From Lentimicrobium sp. (GTDB taxonomy: Bacteria > Bacteroidota > Bacteroidia > Bacteroidales > Lentimicrobiaceae): a DNA stretch of 64,000 bases. The DNA lies in contig JANJXJ010000047.1 of the NCBI GenBank assembly GCA_024709105.1, forward strand, positions 121,268 through 185,267. The letters are read 5' to 3'. Both the position numbers and the translations under genes were made by a program. Under the pieces are notes generated by a model, which saw nothing but the letters and a program-made list of their open reading frames with translations, searched no databases and was not told where the DNA came from. Below are positions 52,841-61,568 of the stretch, piece after piece. Position 1 is the stretch's first letter. Each line of letters begins with the position of its first letter.

Positions 52841-55126
52841 ATGAAAAAAATCAGCATTTTAATGGCTGCAATATTTGCAGCGGTTTACCTCCAGGCTCAG
52901 CCGCTTCCGCAGGAAGTGAAAATGAAGCAGTTTATTGACGAACTGATGTCTAAAATGACACTCGAAGAAAAGATTGGTCAGCTTAACCTGCCCGGTGCCG
53001 GCGATTTTACCACCGGGCAAACTGCCAGTACCGATATCGGGAAAAAGATTATTGAAGGCAAGGTAGGTGGATTGTTCAACATAAGTACAGCTGCCAAAAT
53101 TCGCAGCGTTCAGCAGGTTGCAGTAGAAAAAAGCCGGCTTAAAATTCCGCTGATTTTCGGCATGGATGTTATTCATGGTTACAAATCGGTTTTCCCGATT
53201 CCCCTTGGTCTTTCTTGTTCCTGGGACATGGAATTGATAGAGCAAAGCGCCCGCATTGCTGCACAGGAAGCCAGCGCCGATGGAATTTGCTGGACTTTTT
53301 CTCCAATGGTTGACCTGAGCCGCGATCCACGCTGGGGCAGAATTGCCGAAGGTGGCGGCGAAGACCCTTATCTGGGGGGAGAGATTGCAAGAGCCATGGT
53401 GAGAGGATATCAGGGAAATGACCTTACTGCAAACAATACCATTCTGGCTTGTGTAAAACATTTTGCTCTTTATGGCGCCAGTGAAGCCGGCCGCGACTAC
53501 AACACCGTAGATATGAGCCGCCACAGAATGTACAATGAGTACTTCCTGCCATACAAAGCTGCTGTTGAAGAAGGGGCAGGAAGTGTAATGGCTTCATTCA
53601 ACGAAGTAGATGGCATACCCGCCACAGGCAATAAATGGCTGATGGACGATGTATTGCGCAAACAATGGGGTTTTGGAGGCTTTATTGTTACCGATTATAC
53701 CGGAATAAATGAAATGATTGACCATGGAATGGGCGATCTGCAAACTGTTTCGGCACTTGCTCTCGAAGCCGGAATGGATATGGATATGGTGGGTGAAGGT
53801 TTCCTTACCACCTTGCATAAATCAGTAAATGAAGGTAAAATAACAACTGCTCAGATAGATGCTGCCTGTCGCAGAATACTGGAAGCCAAATACAAACTTG
53901 GATTATTCGACGATCCATATCGTTATTGCGACCCTCAGCGTGCCGCTACCGAGGTTTACACCGATGCCAACCGCAAAATCGCCAGACAAACCGCTGCCGA
54001 GAGTTTTGTACTTCTTAAAAACGAAGGAAACATCCTGCCTCTGAAAAAAAATGCAAAAATTGCCCTCGTAGGTCCGCTTGCCGATGACAGGCTGAATATG
54101 TGCGGCACATGGACAGTTGCCGGAGAGTTTGAAAAAGCCATATCAGTTCATGATGGAATAAAAATGGTGACCGGTAAACCTGAAAACATAATTGTTGCCA
54201 AAGGTTCCAATATCGTTTCCGATTCTTTGCTCGAAACCAGAATTGGCATGTTTGGCAAAGCCACAGGTTGGGATAGTCGTCCTGCTGATGTCATGATCGC
54301 TGAAGCAGTTAAAGCCGCTGAGAAATCAGATGTTGTTATAGCTGTTCTTGGTGAAGCCTCAGAATCAAGCGGAGAAAGTTCAAGCCTTACGAATATCGAA
54401 ATTCCCCAAAACCAGCGCGATCTTATGCAGGCTTTGCTCAATACAGGCAAACCAGTAGTAATGGTTCTGTTAACTGGCCGCCCACTGGCATTAAAATGGG
54501 AAAATGACAATGTTCCTGCTATTCTTAACATGTGGTTTGGAGGAAGTGAAGCCGGGGCTGCTGTGGCAGACGTAATTTTTGGAGATGTGGTGCCTTCTGG
54601 CAAACTTACTACCAGCTTCCCTTTAAACACAGGACAGATTCCTATTTACTACAATCACAAAAATACCGGGCGCCCCCTGGCTGATGGGCAATGGTTCAGC
54701 AAATTCAGGTCGAATTACCTCGACGTACCCAATGAACCGCTTTATCCTTTTGGTTACGGTTTAAGTTATACCACGTTTACCTACAGCGATATCAGCCTGA
54801 GTAAAAACACCATAAAACCCGGAGAAAATATAGAAGTAAAGGTAAAGGTTTCAAATACTGGAAAGTATGACGGCAAAGAAGTAGTTCAGCTTTACATCCG
54901 CGATATGGTCGGTACAACCACTCGTCCGGTTAAGGAACTTAAAAAGTTTGAGAAGGTGATGATAAAAAAAGGTGAAACCAGGGAAATCACTTTCAAAATA
55001 ACCGAAGAAGACCTTAAATTTTACAACTACAACCTCGATTTTGTCGCAGAACCCGGCGACTTTAAAGTGTTTGTCGGTGGCAATTCCAGAGATGTGAAAG
55101 AAGCATCTTTTTCACTAACAAAATAG
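52841..55126 (+). CDS. bglX: GH3 beta-glucosidase (BglX-like)
   Basis: 761 residues, signal peptide MKKISILMAAIFAAVYLQAQ. Three domains in the usual order: a TIM-barrel-like domain (30-390) with the nucleophile D285 in GGFIVTDYTGINE, the alpha/beta sandwich (about 400-610) holding the acid/base region EASESSGESSSL, and a C-terminal FN3-like domain (660-755; YPFGYGLSYTTFTYSD). The segment KHFALYGASEAGRDYNTVDMS matches BglX-type periplasmic enzymes. It cleaves terminal beta-glucose from oligosaccharides. In Bacteroides, a GH3 enzyme next to a GH144 enzyme acts on sophorose from beta-1,2-glucan, a good model for this operon. It is the last gene, followed by a strong terminator. Confidence 0.92.
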   Translation: MKKISILMAAIFAAVYLQAQPLPQEVKMKQFIDELMSKMTLEEKIGQLNLPGAGDFTTGQTASTDIGKKIIEGKVGGLFNISTAAKIRSVQQVAVEKSRLKIPLIFGMDVIHGYKSVFPIPLGLSCSWDMELIEQSARIAAQEASADGICWTFSPMVDLSRDPRWGRIAEGGGEDPYLGGEIARAMVRGYQGNDLTANNTILACVKHFALYGASEAGRDYNTVDMSRHRMYNEYFLPYKAAVEEGAGSVMASFNEVDGIPATGNKWLMDDVLRKQWGFGGFIVTDYTGINEMIDHGMGDLQTVSALALEAGMDMDMVGEGFLTTLHKSVNEGKITTAQIDAACRRILEAKYKLGLFDDPYRYCDPQRAATEVYTDANRKIARQTAAESFVLLKNEGNILPLKKNAKIALVGPLADDRLNMCGTWTVAGEFEKAISVHDGIKMVTGKPENIIVAKGSNIVSDSLLETRIGMFGKATGWDSRPADVMIAEAVKAAEKSDVVIAVLGEASESSGESSSLTNIEIPQNQRDLMQALLNTGKPVVMVLLTGRPLALKWENDNVPAILNMWFGGSEAGAAVADVIFGDVVPSGKLTTSFPLNTGQIPIYYNHKNTGRPLADGQWFSKFRSNYLDVPNEPLYPFGYGLSYTTFTYSDISLSKNTIKPGENIEVKVKVSNTGKYDGKEVVQLYIRDMVGTTTRPVKELKKFEKVMIKKGETREITFKITEEDLKFYNYNLDFVAEPGDFKVFVGGNSRDVKEASFSLTK

Positions 55127-55140
55127 CATCAGAAATCCAT

Positions 55141-55174
55141 AAAAAAACTGCTCCTTAACGGGAGCAGTTTTTTT
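55141..55174 (+). terminator. Terminator of the glycan operon
   Basis: Stem AAAAAAACTGCTCC / GGAGCAGTTTTTTT with a 6-nt loop, 14 bp after the GH3 stop. Confidence 0.92.
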
Positions 55175-55269
55175 ATGCCATTTCCTTAAAAATGTTGTAT
55201 ATTTAGAAACTCATTTTCACAATAACACAATTCAGTAAACCTGAATCCAATTACTAATCATGGCTGATT

Positions 55270-56619
55270 ATGAAAAAGACAGGTTTTGAATATCGTTTTA
55301 CCATTGTCTATCTGGCAATAGGAATTCTGTGGATAACTTTTTCTGATCGCCTGGTAAACTCACTTTTCAGCGATTCGGAGCTTATTACGCGCATTCAAAC
55401 CTACAAAGGACTTTTTTATGTGTTATCTACAGCCGTCCTTTTCTTCTATTATCTGAGGATGCATTTGGTTTCCCTCAGAGAATCAAGAAAAAAAGCCGAA
55501 GAAAGCGACAAATTGAAAACTGCATTTCTGCAAAACATTTCGCATGAAATACGAACCCCCATGAATGGTATTATGGGGTTTGCAGGCCTTTTGAGAGATG
55601 TAGAACTTACCGAAGATCAAAGACAGGAATATCTTAACATCATTATCCGATCTTCGAACCGCTTGCTTGATGTGGTGAATCAGGTGCTCGACATCAGCAT
55701 GCTCGAAACCGGAAATATCAAAACCAATACTGATGAAATAAATCTAATAAAATTCACTGCAGAAATTTTAGATGATTTTGCTCAGGATGTAAAGCCCGGA
55801 GTTGATTTTTATTTCGTGCCAGACAAGAATCTTACTAATGAAACCATTATCATTTCTGATGAATATAAATTGCGTCAGATACTTAACAACCTGATAAACA
55901 ATGCAATTAAATTCACAGAAAAGGGCTACATAAAAATTGGCTATTTACTGAATAATAAAAAACTTGATTTTTTTGTTGAAGACACAGGAATTGGCATTCC
56001 TGTTGATGAGCAGCAAGAAATTTTCAAACGTTTCAGGAAATCGGAGCGTACAAATCAAAGGTTTTACGACGGAGTTGGTGTTGGCCTGGCTATTTGCAAA
56101 GGAAATCTGGAGCTGATGAATGGCAGCATTAGTGTTGAATCAGACAAAGATAACGGAACCAGATTTTATTTTTCCATTCCCTTCAATCCTGTTTCTGCAG
56201 CCTCTGATGTTAAAAATGAAATTCCCTTGGAAACCTCAAATCTCAGTGGTCTTAAGATTCTGGTGGCAGAAGATGAGTTGCTCAATTATTCTTACATAGA
56301 GCAGCTGTTATCTGAACACAACCTCACCTTGTTTCATGCTCACAACGGAATCTCAGCAATTGAAATTTGTAAAAATACCCCTGAACTGGATTTGGTTCTT
56401 ATGGATATAAAAATGCCATTAATGAATGGTTATGATGCAACCAGAGCTATAAAAAAATTCAGGCCAACCCTGCCTGTTGTCGCACAAAGTGCATACATAT
56501 CAAGTCATAACAAGCATTCAGAAGATGATAAGCTTTTTAATGAATACCTTAGCAAACCTTTTCTTAAAGAAGAACTGATTGAAGCAATTATAAGAAATGT
56601 CAAAACAGCAAAATCCTGA
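55270..56619 (+). CDS. Hybrid histidine kinase with C-terminal receiver
   Basis: 449 residues. Two membrane helices (about 10-25 and 45-65) enclose a short 20-residue loop, so there is little room for a periplasmic sensor. HisKA follows with H92 in [17 protein letters not shown], then HATPase with NNLINNAIKFTEKG, EDTGIGIPVDEQ and GVGLAICKGN. The receiver (about 330-445) has the EDE pocket, D379-region LVLMDIKMPLMNGYD and K in YLSKPF; the usual Thr/Ser switch is in VAQSAY. It may act in a phosphorelay with an Hpt or DNA-binding protein elsewhere. It is not an HTCS-type sensor of glycan loci, as it has no AraC domain or large periplasmic domain. A terminator separates it from the glycan operon. 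Confidence 0.9.
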   Translation: MKKTGFEYRFTIVYLAIGILWITFSDRLVNSLFSDSELITRIQTYKGLFYVLSTAVLFFYYLRMHLVSLRESRKKAEESDKLKTAFLQNISHEIRTPMNGIMGFAGLLRDVELTEDQRQEYLNIIIRSSNRLLDVVNQVLDISMLETGNIKTNTDEINLIKFTAEILDDFAQDVKPGVDFYFVPDKNLTNETIIISDEYKLRQILNNLINNAIKFTEKGYIKIGYLLNNKKLDFFVEDTGIGIPVDEQQEIFKRFRKSERTNQRFYDGVGVGLAICKGNLELMNGSISVESDKDNGTRFYFSIPFNPVSAASDVKNEIPLETSNLSGLKILVAEDELLNYSYIEQLLSEHNLTLFHAHNGISAIEICKNTPELDLVLMDIKMPLMNGYDATRAIKKFRPTLPVVAQSAYISSHNKHSEDDKLFNEYLSKPFLKEELIEAIIRNVKTAKS

Positions 56620-56634
56620 TAAAGTAAAAAGGCA

Positions 56635-56668
56635 TTTGAAGAAAAGGATAAAACTTTCATTATCTTTA
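56635..56668 (+). promoter_or_regulatory. Possible promoter of the MscS-family gene
   Basis: TTTG (56635-56638), a 22-bp spacer, then TATCTTTA (56661-56668, last base off consensus), 27 bp before the ATG at 56696. Confidence 0.35.
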
Positions 56669-56695
56669 CTTGATCTTTTTTAAAAATATCAGTCA

Positions 56696-58516
56696 ATGAA
56701 GGCTACTTTTCTTTTAGCTTCCCTTATGTTATTTTGCTTAACAACCGGGGCTCAGGATACTTTAAGTAAATCTAGTGAATTGCAGGTAGTCTACAGAGCT
56801 GCTGAAAAAAGCAGAATTGCAGATTCTATCAAGATAGTGTTGTTAAACGAACAACTAACAAATTTATCTGAAACCGAAATCAGAAAAAAAACACAGATTG
56901 AGGATGAAATACGAAAACTCCGCTCCAGCGACTCCATAAGACGGAACAGTATAGAACAGCAGGCTGCTGTTTTGAGAGATCAAGGAAAAAAATACCCGGT
57001 AATCATTGATTATGATACCCTTTTTTACATTTATGCCCATTTGGGAGCATCTTCTCCTGAAGAAAGAGCAAAAAATATTCAAACCCGTCTAAACGATCTG
57101 ATAAAGGATGATTTCCTCGCTATAGATTCAATAACCATCACAGAAACAGATTTTACCAGCAACATTATTTATAATCAATTAGTTATAATGGGAGTTACCG
57201 ACCTTGATGCCATGGTGCAGGGCTCAACAAGAACTGAACTTGCGAAAAAATATGCTGTTATCATAAAGGAAAACCTGCGTGAAGCCAGAAACAACCGAAG
57301 TATTGGTGTAATTCTTAAGCGAATTGGCCTGGCGATACTTATAATTGCCGGATTCTGGTTGATGATAAAATTGATTATCAAATTACATAAAAAAACCGAA
57401 ATCTGGATTGGATCTAAAAAAGACACCTGGTTAAAAAACCTGACTTACAGAGATTATACCTTTTTATCAGCCGATCAGGAATTGAGTCTTATCTTATTTT
57501 TAATCAAGATATTAAAATGGGTTGTCCTAATATTAACCATTTATCTGTTTATTCCGCTGATATTCAGTATTTTTCCTTTTACCCGAGGCTGGGCCGACAA
57601 TCTTCTTAACCTGATTTGGTTTCCTTTTAAAGGAGTTTTACAAGCTGTTTGGAATTACATCCCAAATCTGTTCAGCATACTTGTAATTGTTATTATTATG
57701 AGATATGTAATCAGGTTTGTGAAATATCTGTTCAATGAAATTGAATCAGAGAAGCTTACTATTTCGGGTTTTCATGCCGACTGGGCAATGCCAACTTACA
57801 GCATTGTAAAGTTTCTGCTGTATGCCTTTATGTTTGTGCTGATTTTCCCTTACCTGCCAGGTTCCGATTCTGAAGTGTTCAGGGGAGTATCCGTATTTAT
57901 CGGTATATTGTTCTCACTCGGTTCATCTTCAGCCATTTCCAATATTATTGCCGGCATCGTTATAACTTATATGCGCCCATTCAAAATCGGAGACCGTATA
58001 AAAATCGGAGACATGACCGGAGATGTCATTGAAAAAACCTTGCTGGTGACCAGACTCAGAACCCCTAAACTCGAAGAAATAACCATCCCAAATTCCTCCG
58101 TTTTATCCGGAAACACCATTAATTACTCTTCAAACACAAAAAATGAAGGGCTGATCATTCATTCAACTGTCACGATAGGATATGATGTACCCTGGAAAGA
58201 TATGCACCAGGCATTGATTGATGCTGCTTTAAGAACTCCGCAAATCCTGCACCAGCCTCAGCCCTTTGTGCTACAAACCAGCCTTGATGATTTTTATGTT
58301 TCTTACCAGATCAATGCTTATGTAAAAGAAGTTAACCGCCTGGCGGCCATCTATTCCGGTCTGCATCAGAATATACAGGATGTTTGTAACGAACGTGGAA
58401 TAGAAATAATGTCGCCACATTACAGGGCATTGCGCGATGGCAATACCTCTACCATCCCTGCAGATCAGTTACCTGAAGGCTACGAAGCACCATCCATAAG
58501 GATTACCAGAAAATAA
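56696..58516 (+). CDS. MscS-family mechanosensitive channel
   Basis: 606 residues, larger than E. coli MscS (286), with a signal peptide (MKATFLLASLMLFCLTTGAQ) and a periplasmic, partly coiled-coil domain (about 22-200). Membrane helices follow at about 205-225, 265-290, 310-350 and 380-415. The pore helix and beta domain are recognisable: GVSVFIGILFSLGSSSAISNII, MRPFKIGDRIKIGDMTGDV, LRTPKLEEITIPNSSVL and GYDVPWKDMHQALIDAA. It releases solutes on hypo-osmotic shock; large-domain members may also sense other signals. It ends 8 bp before the convergent receptor gene, with no clear terminator between. Confidence 0.9.
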   Translation: MKATFLLASLMLFCLTTGAQDTLSKSSELQVVYRAAEKSRIADSIKIVLLNEQLTNLSETEIRKKTQIEDEIRKLRSSDSIRRNSIEQQAAVLRDQGKKYPVIIDYDTLFYIYAHLGASSPEERAKNIQTRLNDLIKDDFLAIDSITITETDFTSNIIYNQLVIMGVTDLDAMVQGSTRTELAKKYAVIIKENLREARNNRSIGVILKRIGLAILIIAGFWLMIKLIIKLHKKTEIWIGSKKDTWLKNLTYRDYTFLSADQELSLILFLIKILKWVVLILTIYLFIPLIFSIFPFTRGWADNLLNLIWFPFKGVLQAVWNYIPNLFSILVIVIIMRYVIRFVKYLFNEIESEKLTISGFHADWAMPTYSIVKFLLYAFMFVLIFPYLPGSDSEVFRGVSVFIGILFSLGSSSAISNIIAGIVITYMRPFKIGDRIKIGDMTGDVIEKTLLVTRLRTPKLEEITIPNSSVLSGNTINYSSNTKNEGLIIHSTVTIGYDVPWKDMHQALIDAALRTPQILHQPQPFVLQTSLDDFYVSYQINAYVKEVNRLAAIYSGLHQNIQDVCNERGIEIMSPHYRALRDGNTSTIPADQLPEGYEAPSIRITRK

Positions 58517-58524
58517 CGCCTGCA

Positions 58525-61206
58525 TCAGAGCCCGAACTTTAGTGATAAACTAAAAATACGTGGTCGGGGATACTGAAGATAATCTATACCCTGATTTGTT
58601 TCGGGGTCAATGCCACTATAACCTGAGAATAACATGGCATTCTGAACTGCTGCCTCAACTTCAAGACAGGAATGACCACCGGCTATCTGATTAAAAGTAT
58701 AACTCAGGCTGATGTTATCAATCCTAAGAAATGAAGCATTTTCTATGTAGTGGTCTGATAAAAACCATGCTCTTTGAAATCCGGAGTTCTCAACAAATTT
58801 CGGAATATTTGAGGCATGAGTACCTATTACACCAATAACTGCATCGTAATAAGACAAAGCAGCTACCTGATTATAAACGGATTGTCCGGTGTTCATCCGT
58901 GCAGAAACACCCAACCTCAGGTTAGAATACTTTACCTGCAAATATAAGGACGCCATCAGATCAGGATCTGTTTTACCATAAATATAGCGGTTTTCATCAT
59001 TGCCATAAACCGAGCCCGGCTCACCAGAGAAATTGGTAAACATCCCTTCAATCGGATTGCCGCTTGCATCGTACATCTGGCTGAAAACAAAGAAAGAGTT
59101 GGGAGCATAGCCTTCTTTCATAACCTTAACATAATTACCAACCCCGGTTGAAATAAAACCATGTGTCATATAATCAAGACCACTGAACAATGAAGTAACC
59201 TTTCTTTTGATAACCGACAGATTCAACCCGGCTTCAAGGCTGAGTTTATTTTTTGTCAGCACCAATGAACTGAGATGTAAATCAAAGCCTCTGCTTTGTA
59301 CAGCCGGGCCATTAACTAATATATAATTATTGAAGTTATCTCCGGAGGCTATTGGTAATATTACCATTAAATCTTCATGGTTATTGCTGAAAAAAGCTAC
59401 CCCTCCTCTTGTTCGTAATCCAGGTATATAAAAACGCAATCCCGTTTCCATCAAAGTTGCTGTTTCCGGGCGAAGATCCTTGTCAAATAATAATTCACCA
59501 TATGACAAATTTCCGGTATACATAAGGTTGGGGGAAGAATTATAGTTGATATATGATGGATGCAACCTGTTATAAGAAACATATGCCTCGAGTTTCCCAA
59601 TAAAGCTGATATTTCTGATAAATGCTTCCTGTTTTATATCCCATAAAAGCCCAATACCAGGGGAGAGCGATTTACGGTGTTCTTCACTATAAACGCTGCT
59701 TTTTTCATTTAGCAAGCTTAAAGTCAAACTATACCTGTTAAGAAATTTAATGTTGAGCAGCGAATAATAAGCATCTTTATATGCATCATTCTCAATACTG
59801 TAACCCTCATCTGATTCTGACAGCAGTGATGTTATACTGTGTTCATTTGCCTTGGTCATTGAACGATACCCTGCCTGAAATCCAACTCCAACCCCGGAAT
59901 TAGCAAAATAATGGTTATAGGCCACATAAGGCTCAATAAATTTCTCTGCAGTTTTTATCTCATGTTTAATATTTACATCTCCGGCACTGAGATTATTATA
60001 CCATGCAGCATTCGAATTTACTTGTACTGATTTTTCAATATCAGATTGCCGGAAATTTCCTTTTACGCCAAACTTCAATGCAGGAAAAAAATGCAGTTTA
60101 TACTCCATGGAATAATTGGCAATCAACTCGTTATTCAGGTTTTTCGGGTCAACCTGCCTGAGGCGGGCAACAGGATTTATTGGCATATAAGGCAACGGAT
60201 CGCCATTTGTATCTTTGTAAAAAAAGTAATTCCCATAATCGTTATTTTCGGATACCGGCAATGTTGGATTAAAATATTTCGACTTGCTGAAGGCATTCCA
60301 GTCATCATAAACTGCATTGGCATTATTGTAAAAGATGCCGGCTTTTGCAGAGAGATGTTTCTTGAAAAATTCGGGCCTGACCTGAAGCGAAGTAGTAAGC
60401 CGTTTATAACCAGTAGTTTCAACTATTCCATTGGTTGAATTATATCCGGCTGAAGCTTTCCAGGGCACATTAAAATTAACTCCGGAAACACTCAGGTAAT
60501 GATCCTGCCCAGCTGCAGCTCTGGTAATTTCATCCTGCCAGTCTGTGGAGGCATTTCCAATCTGACTCTGAAGTCCGGGATATTGTGTAAAATAAGGCTC
60601 AATCAGAGATTCAAATTCAGTTGCATTAAAAACTTCTATTTTACGAGGTAATACAGAAATACCGGCTGTAGATTTATAGGTAAGATTAAACTTGTTAGTC
60701 TTTTGCATTGTTCTTATTCTGACAACACCCTGTGCGGCTTCACTTCCGTATAAGGAAACAGCAAGACCTCCTGAAAGAAAACTTACTTCCAGAATATCAG
60801 CAGGGTTTATAACAAATTTACCATCAGATACAGGAAATTCGTCGATAAGTATTAGCGGATTGCTATTACTAATTGTACTCACCGACCTGTAAGACATATT
60901 GTATGGAGTGCCGGGCATACCGTCGGCCGAAAAGGAATTTAACCCCGGGATACGCCCCTGAAACAACTCTTCAGGCCTCAAAATCAAGCCACTGTTAAAA
61001 TCAGCTGCTGTAATAAAGTAGAAGGAACCAATATAAGCATTGTGTAAAGAATCATTGTGCCCTGAAAATCTGGCAATTGAATCCATTATCAGATTGTATG
61101 ACTGCCATCCTGAAATATCAGCATTATCATTTCCGGATGTATTTAATGATATAAAAGACAAAAAAACAATCAGGACTTTGCTGATCGTTGATAAAAAATT
61201 ATTCAT
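58525..61206 (-). CDS. SusC/RagA-like TonB-dependent outer-membrane receptor without SusD partner
   Basis: 893 residues with a signal peptide (about 1-24). The plug domain (about 70-180) shows a SusC-like series: RPEELFQGRIPGLNSFSADG, NPLILIDEFPV, NPADILEVSFLSGGLAVSLYGSEAAQGVVRI (in separated blocks). The beta-barrel follows to the C-terminal FSLSLKFGL with a terminal-strand hydrophobic pattern. It lacks the N-terminal CarboxypepD-like domain of most SusC proteins and has no SusD gene beside it. The ligand is unknown; it could import the products of the glycan operon 3.4 kb away, but it lies on the opposite strand. A complete predicted promoter lies upstream. Confidence 0.82.
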   Translation of the reverse strand: MNNFLSTISKVLIVFLSFISLNTSGNDNADISGWQSYNLIMDSIARFSGHNDSLHNAYIGSFYFITAADFNSGLILRPEELFQGRIPGLNSFSADGMPGTPYNMSYRSVSTISNSNPLILIDEFPVSDGKFVINPADILEVSFLSGGLAVSLYGSEAAQGVVRIRTMQKTNKFNLTYKSTAGISVLPRKIEVFNATEFESLIEPYFTQYPGLQSQIGNASTDWQDEITRAAAGQDHYLSVSGVNFNVPWKASAGYNSTNGIVETTGYKRLTTSLQVRPEFFKKHLSAKAGIFYNNANAVYDDWNAFSKSKYFNPTLPVSENNDYGNYFFYKDTNGDPLPYMPINPVARLRQVDPKNLNNELIANYSMEYKLHFFPALKFGVKGNFRQSDIEKSVQVNSNAAWYNNLSAGDVNIKHEIKTAEKFIEPYVAYNHYFANSGVGVGFQAGYRSMTKANEHSITSLLSESDEGYSIENDAYKDAYYSLLNIKFLNRYSLTLSLLNEKSSVYSEEHRKSLSPGIGLLWDIKQEAFIRNISFIGKLEAYVSYNRLHPSYINYNSSPNLMYTGNLSYGELLFDKDLRPETATLMETGLRFYIPGLRTRGGVAFFSNNHEDLMVILPIASGDNFNNYILVNGPAVQSRGFDLHLSSLVLTKNKLSLEAGLNLSVIKRKVTSLFSGLDYMTHGFISTGVGNYVKVMKEGYAPNSFFVFSQMYDASGNPIEGMFTNFSGEPGSVYGNDENRYIYGKTDPDLMASLYLQVKYSNLRLGVSARMNTGQSVYNQVAALSYYDAVIGVIGTHASNIPKFVENSGFQRAWFLSDHYIENASFLRIDNISLSYTFNQIAGGHSCLEVEAAVQNAMLFSGYSGIDPETNQGIDYLQYPRPRIFSLSLKFGL

Positions 61207-61568
61207 GTTAGAATATTTTAAGACACTGTTTTACAATAAGATAAAATCAGATTTAATTAAGAAAAACAAAAACGACCCCGTAAACATCCGGGGAATCAAT
61301 TCAGGTTTCAAACATAAAGATTTTACAAGACCTGTACAAATATCATATTACACCAAACAATACCAGGTTATATAAACCGGTTGCATTTAATCAAAGATCA
61401 AAATCTGTAAACACAAAGTCATTATAAAATGTAACTCTAAACAAGAAGATTTTTTTACAACAAAGTTACATTTTGTTGCCAAATTCATTAATTTAGAACC
61501 CTGAAACTGACACTTGCTGCCAAAAATCTTGTACAACTATTAAATAATTTTAAATCAATATTTTAAAA
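61207..61568. other. Divergent intergenic region between the receptor and the PAS/GAF kinase
   Basis: 362 bp, holding the receptor promoter (61309-61340). A short CCCCG...CGGGG pair (61275-61292) could form a small hairpin in the receptor leader region. No full promoter match was found for the rightward kinase. No gene was recognised. Confidence 0.35.
61309..61340 (-). promoter_or_regulatory. Predicted promoter of the TonB-dependent receptor gene
   Basis: On the minus strand: TTTG (complement of 61337-61340), a 20-bp spacer, then TATGTTTG (complement of 61309-61316). The leader would be about 95 nt. Confidence 0.6.

Noticed and set aside
52859..53524. 221-codon minus-strand frame inside the GH3 gene
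   Set aside because: Long but antisense to a conserved catalytic domain. It lacks a promoter and any recognisable fold.
61040..61375. 111-codon plus-strand frame across the receptor start
   Set aside because: Antisense to the receptor signal peptide and plug and runs through its promoter; no family match.
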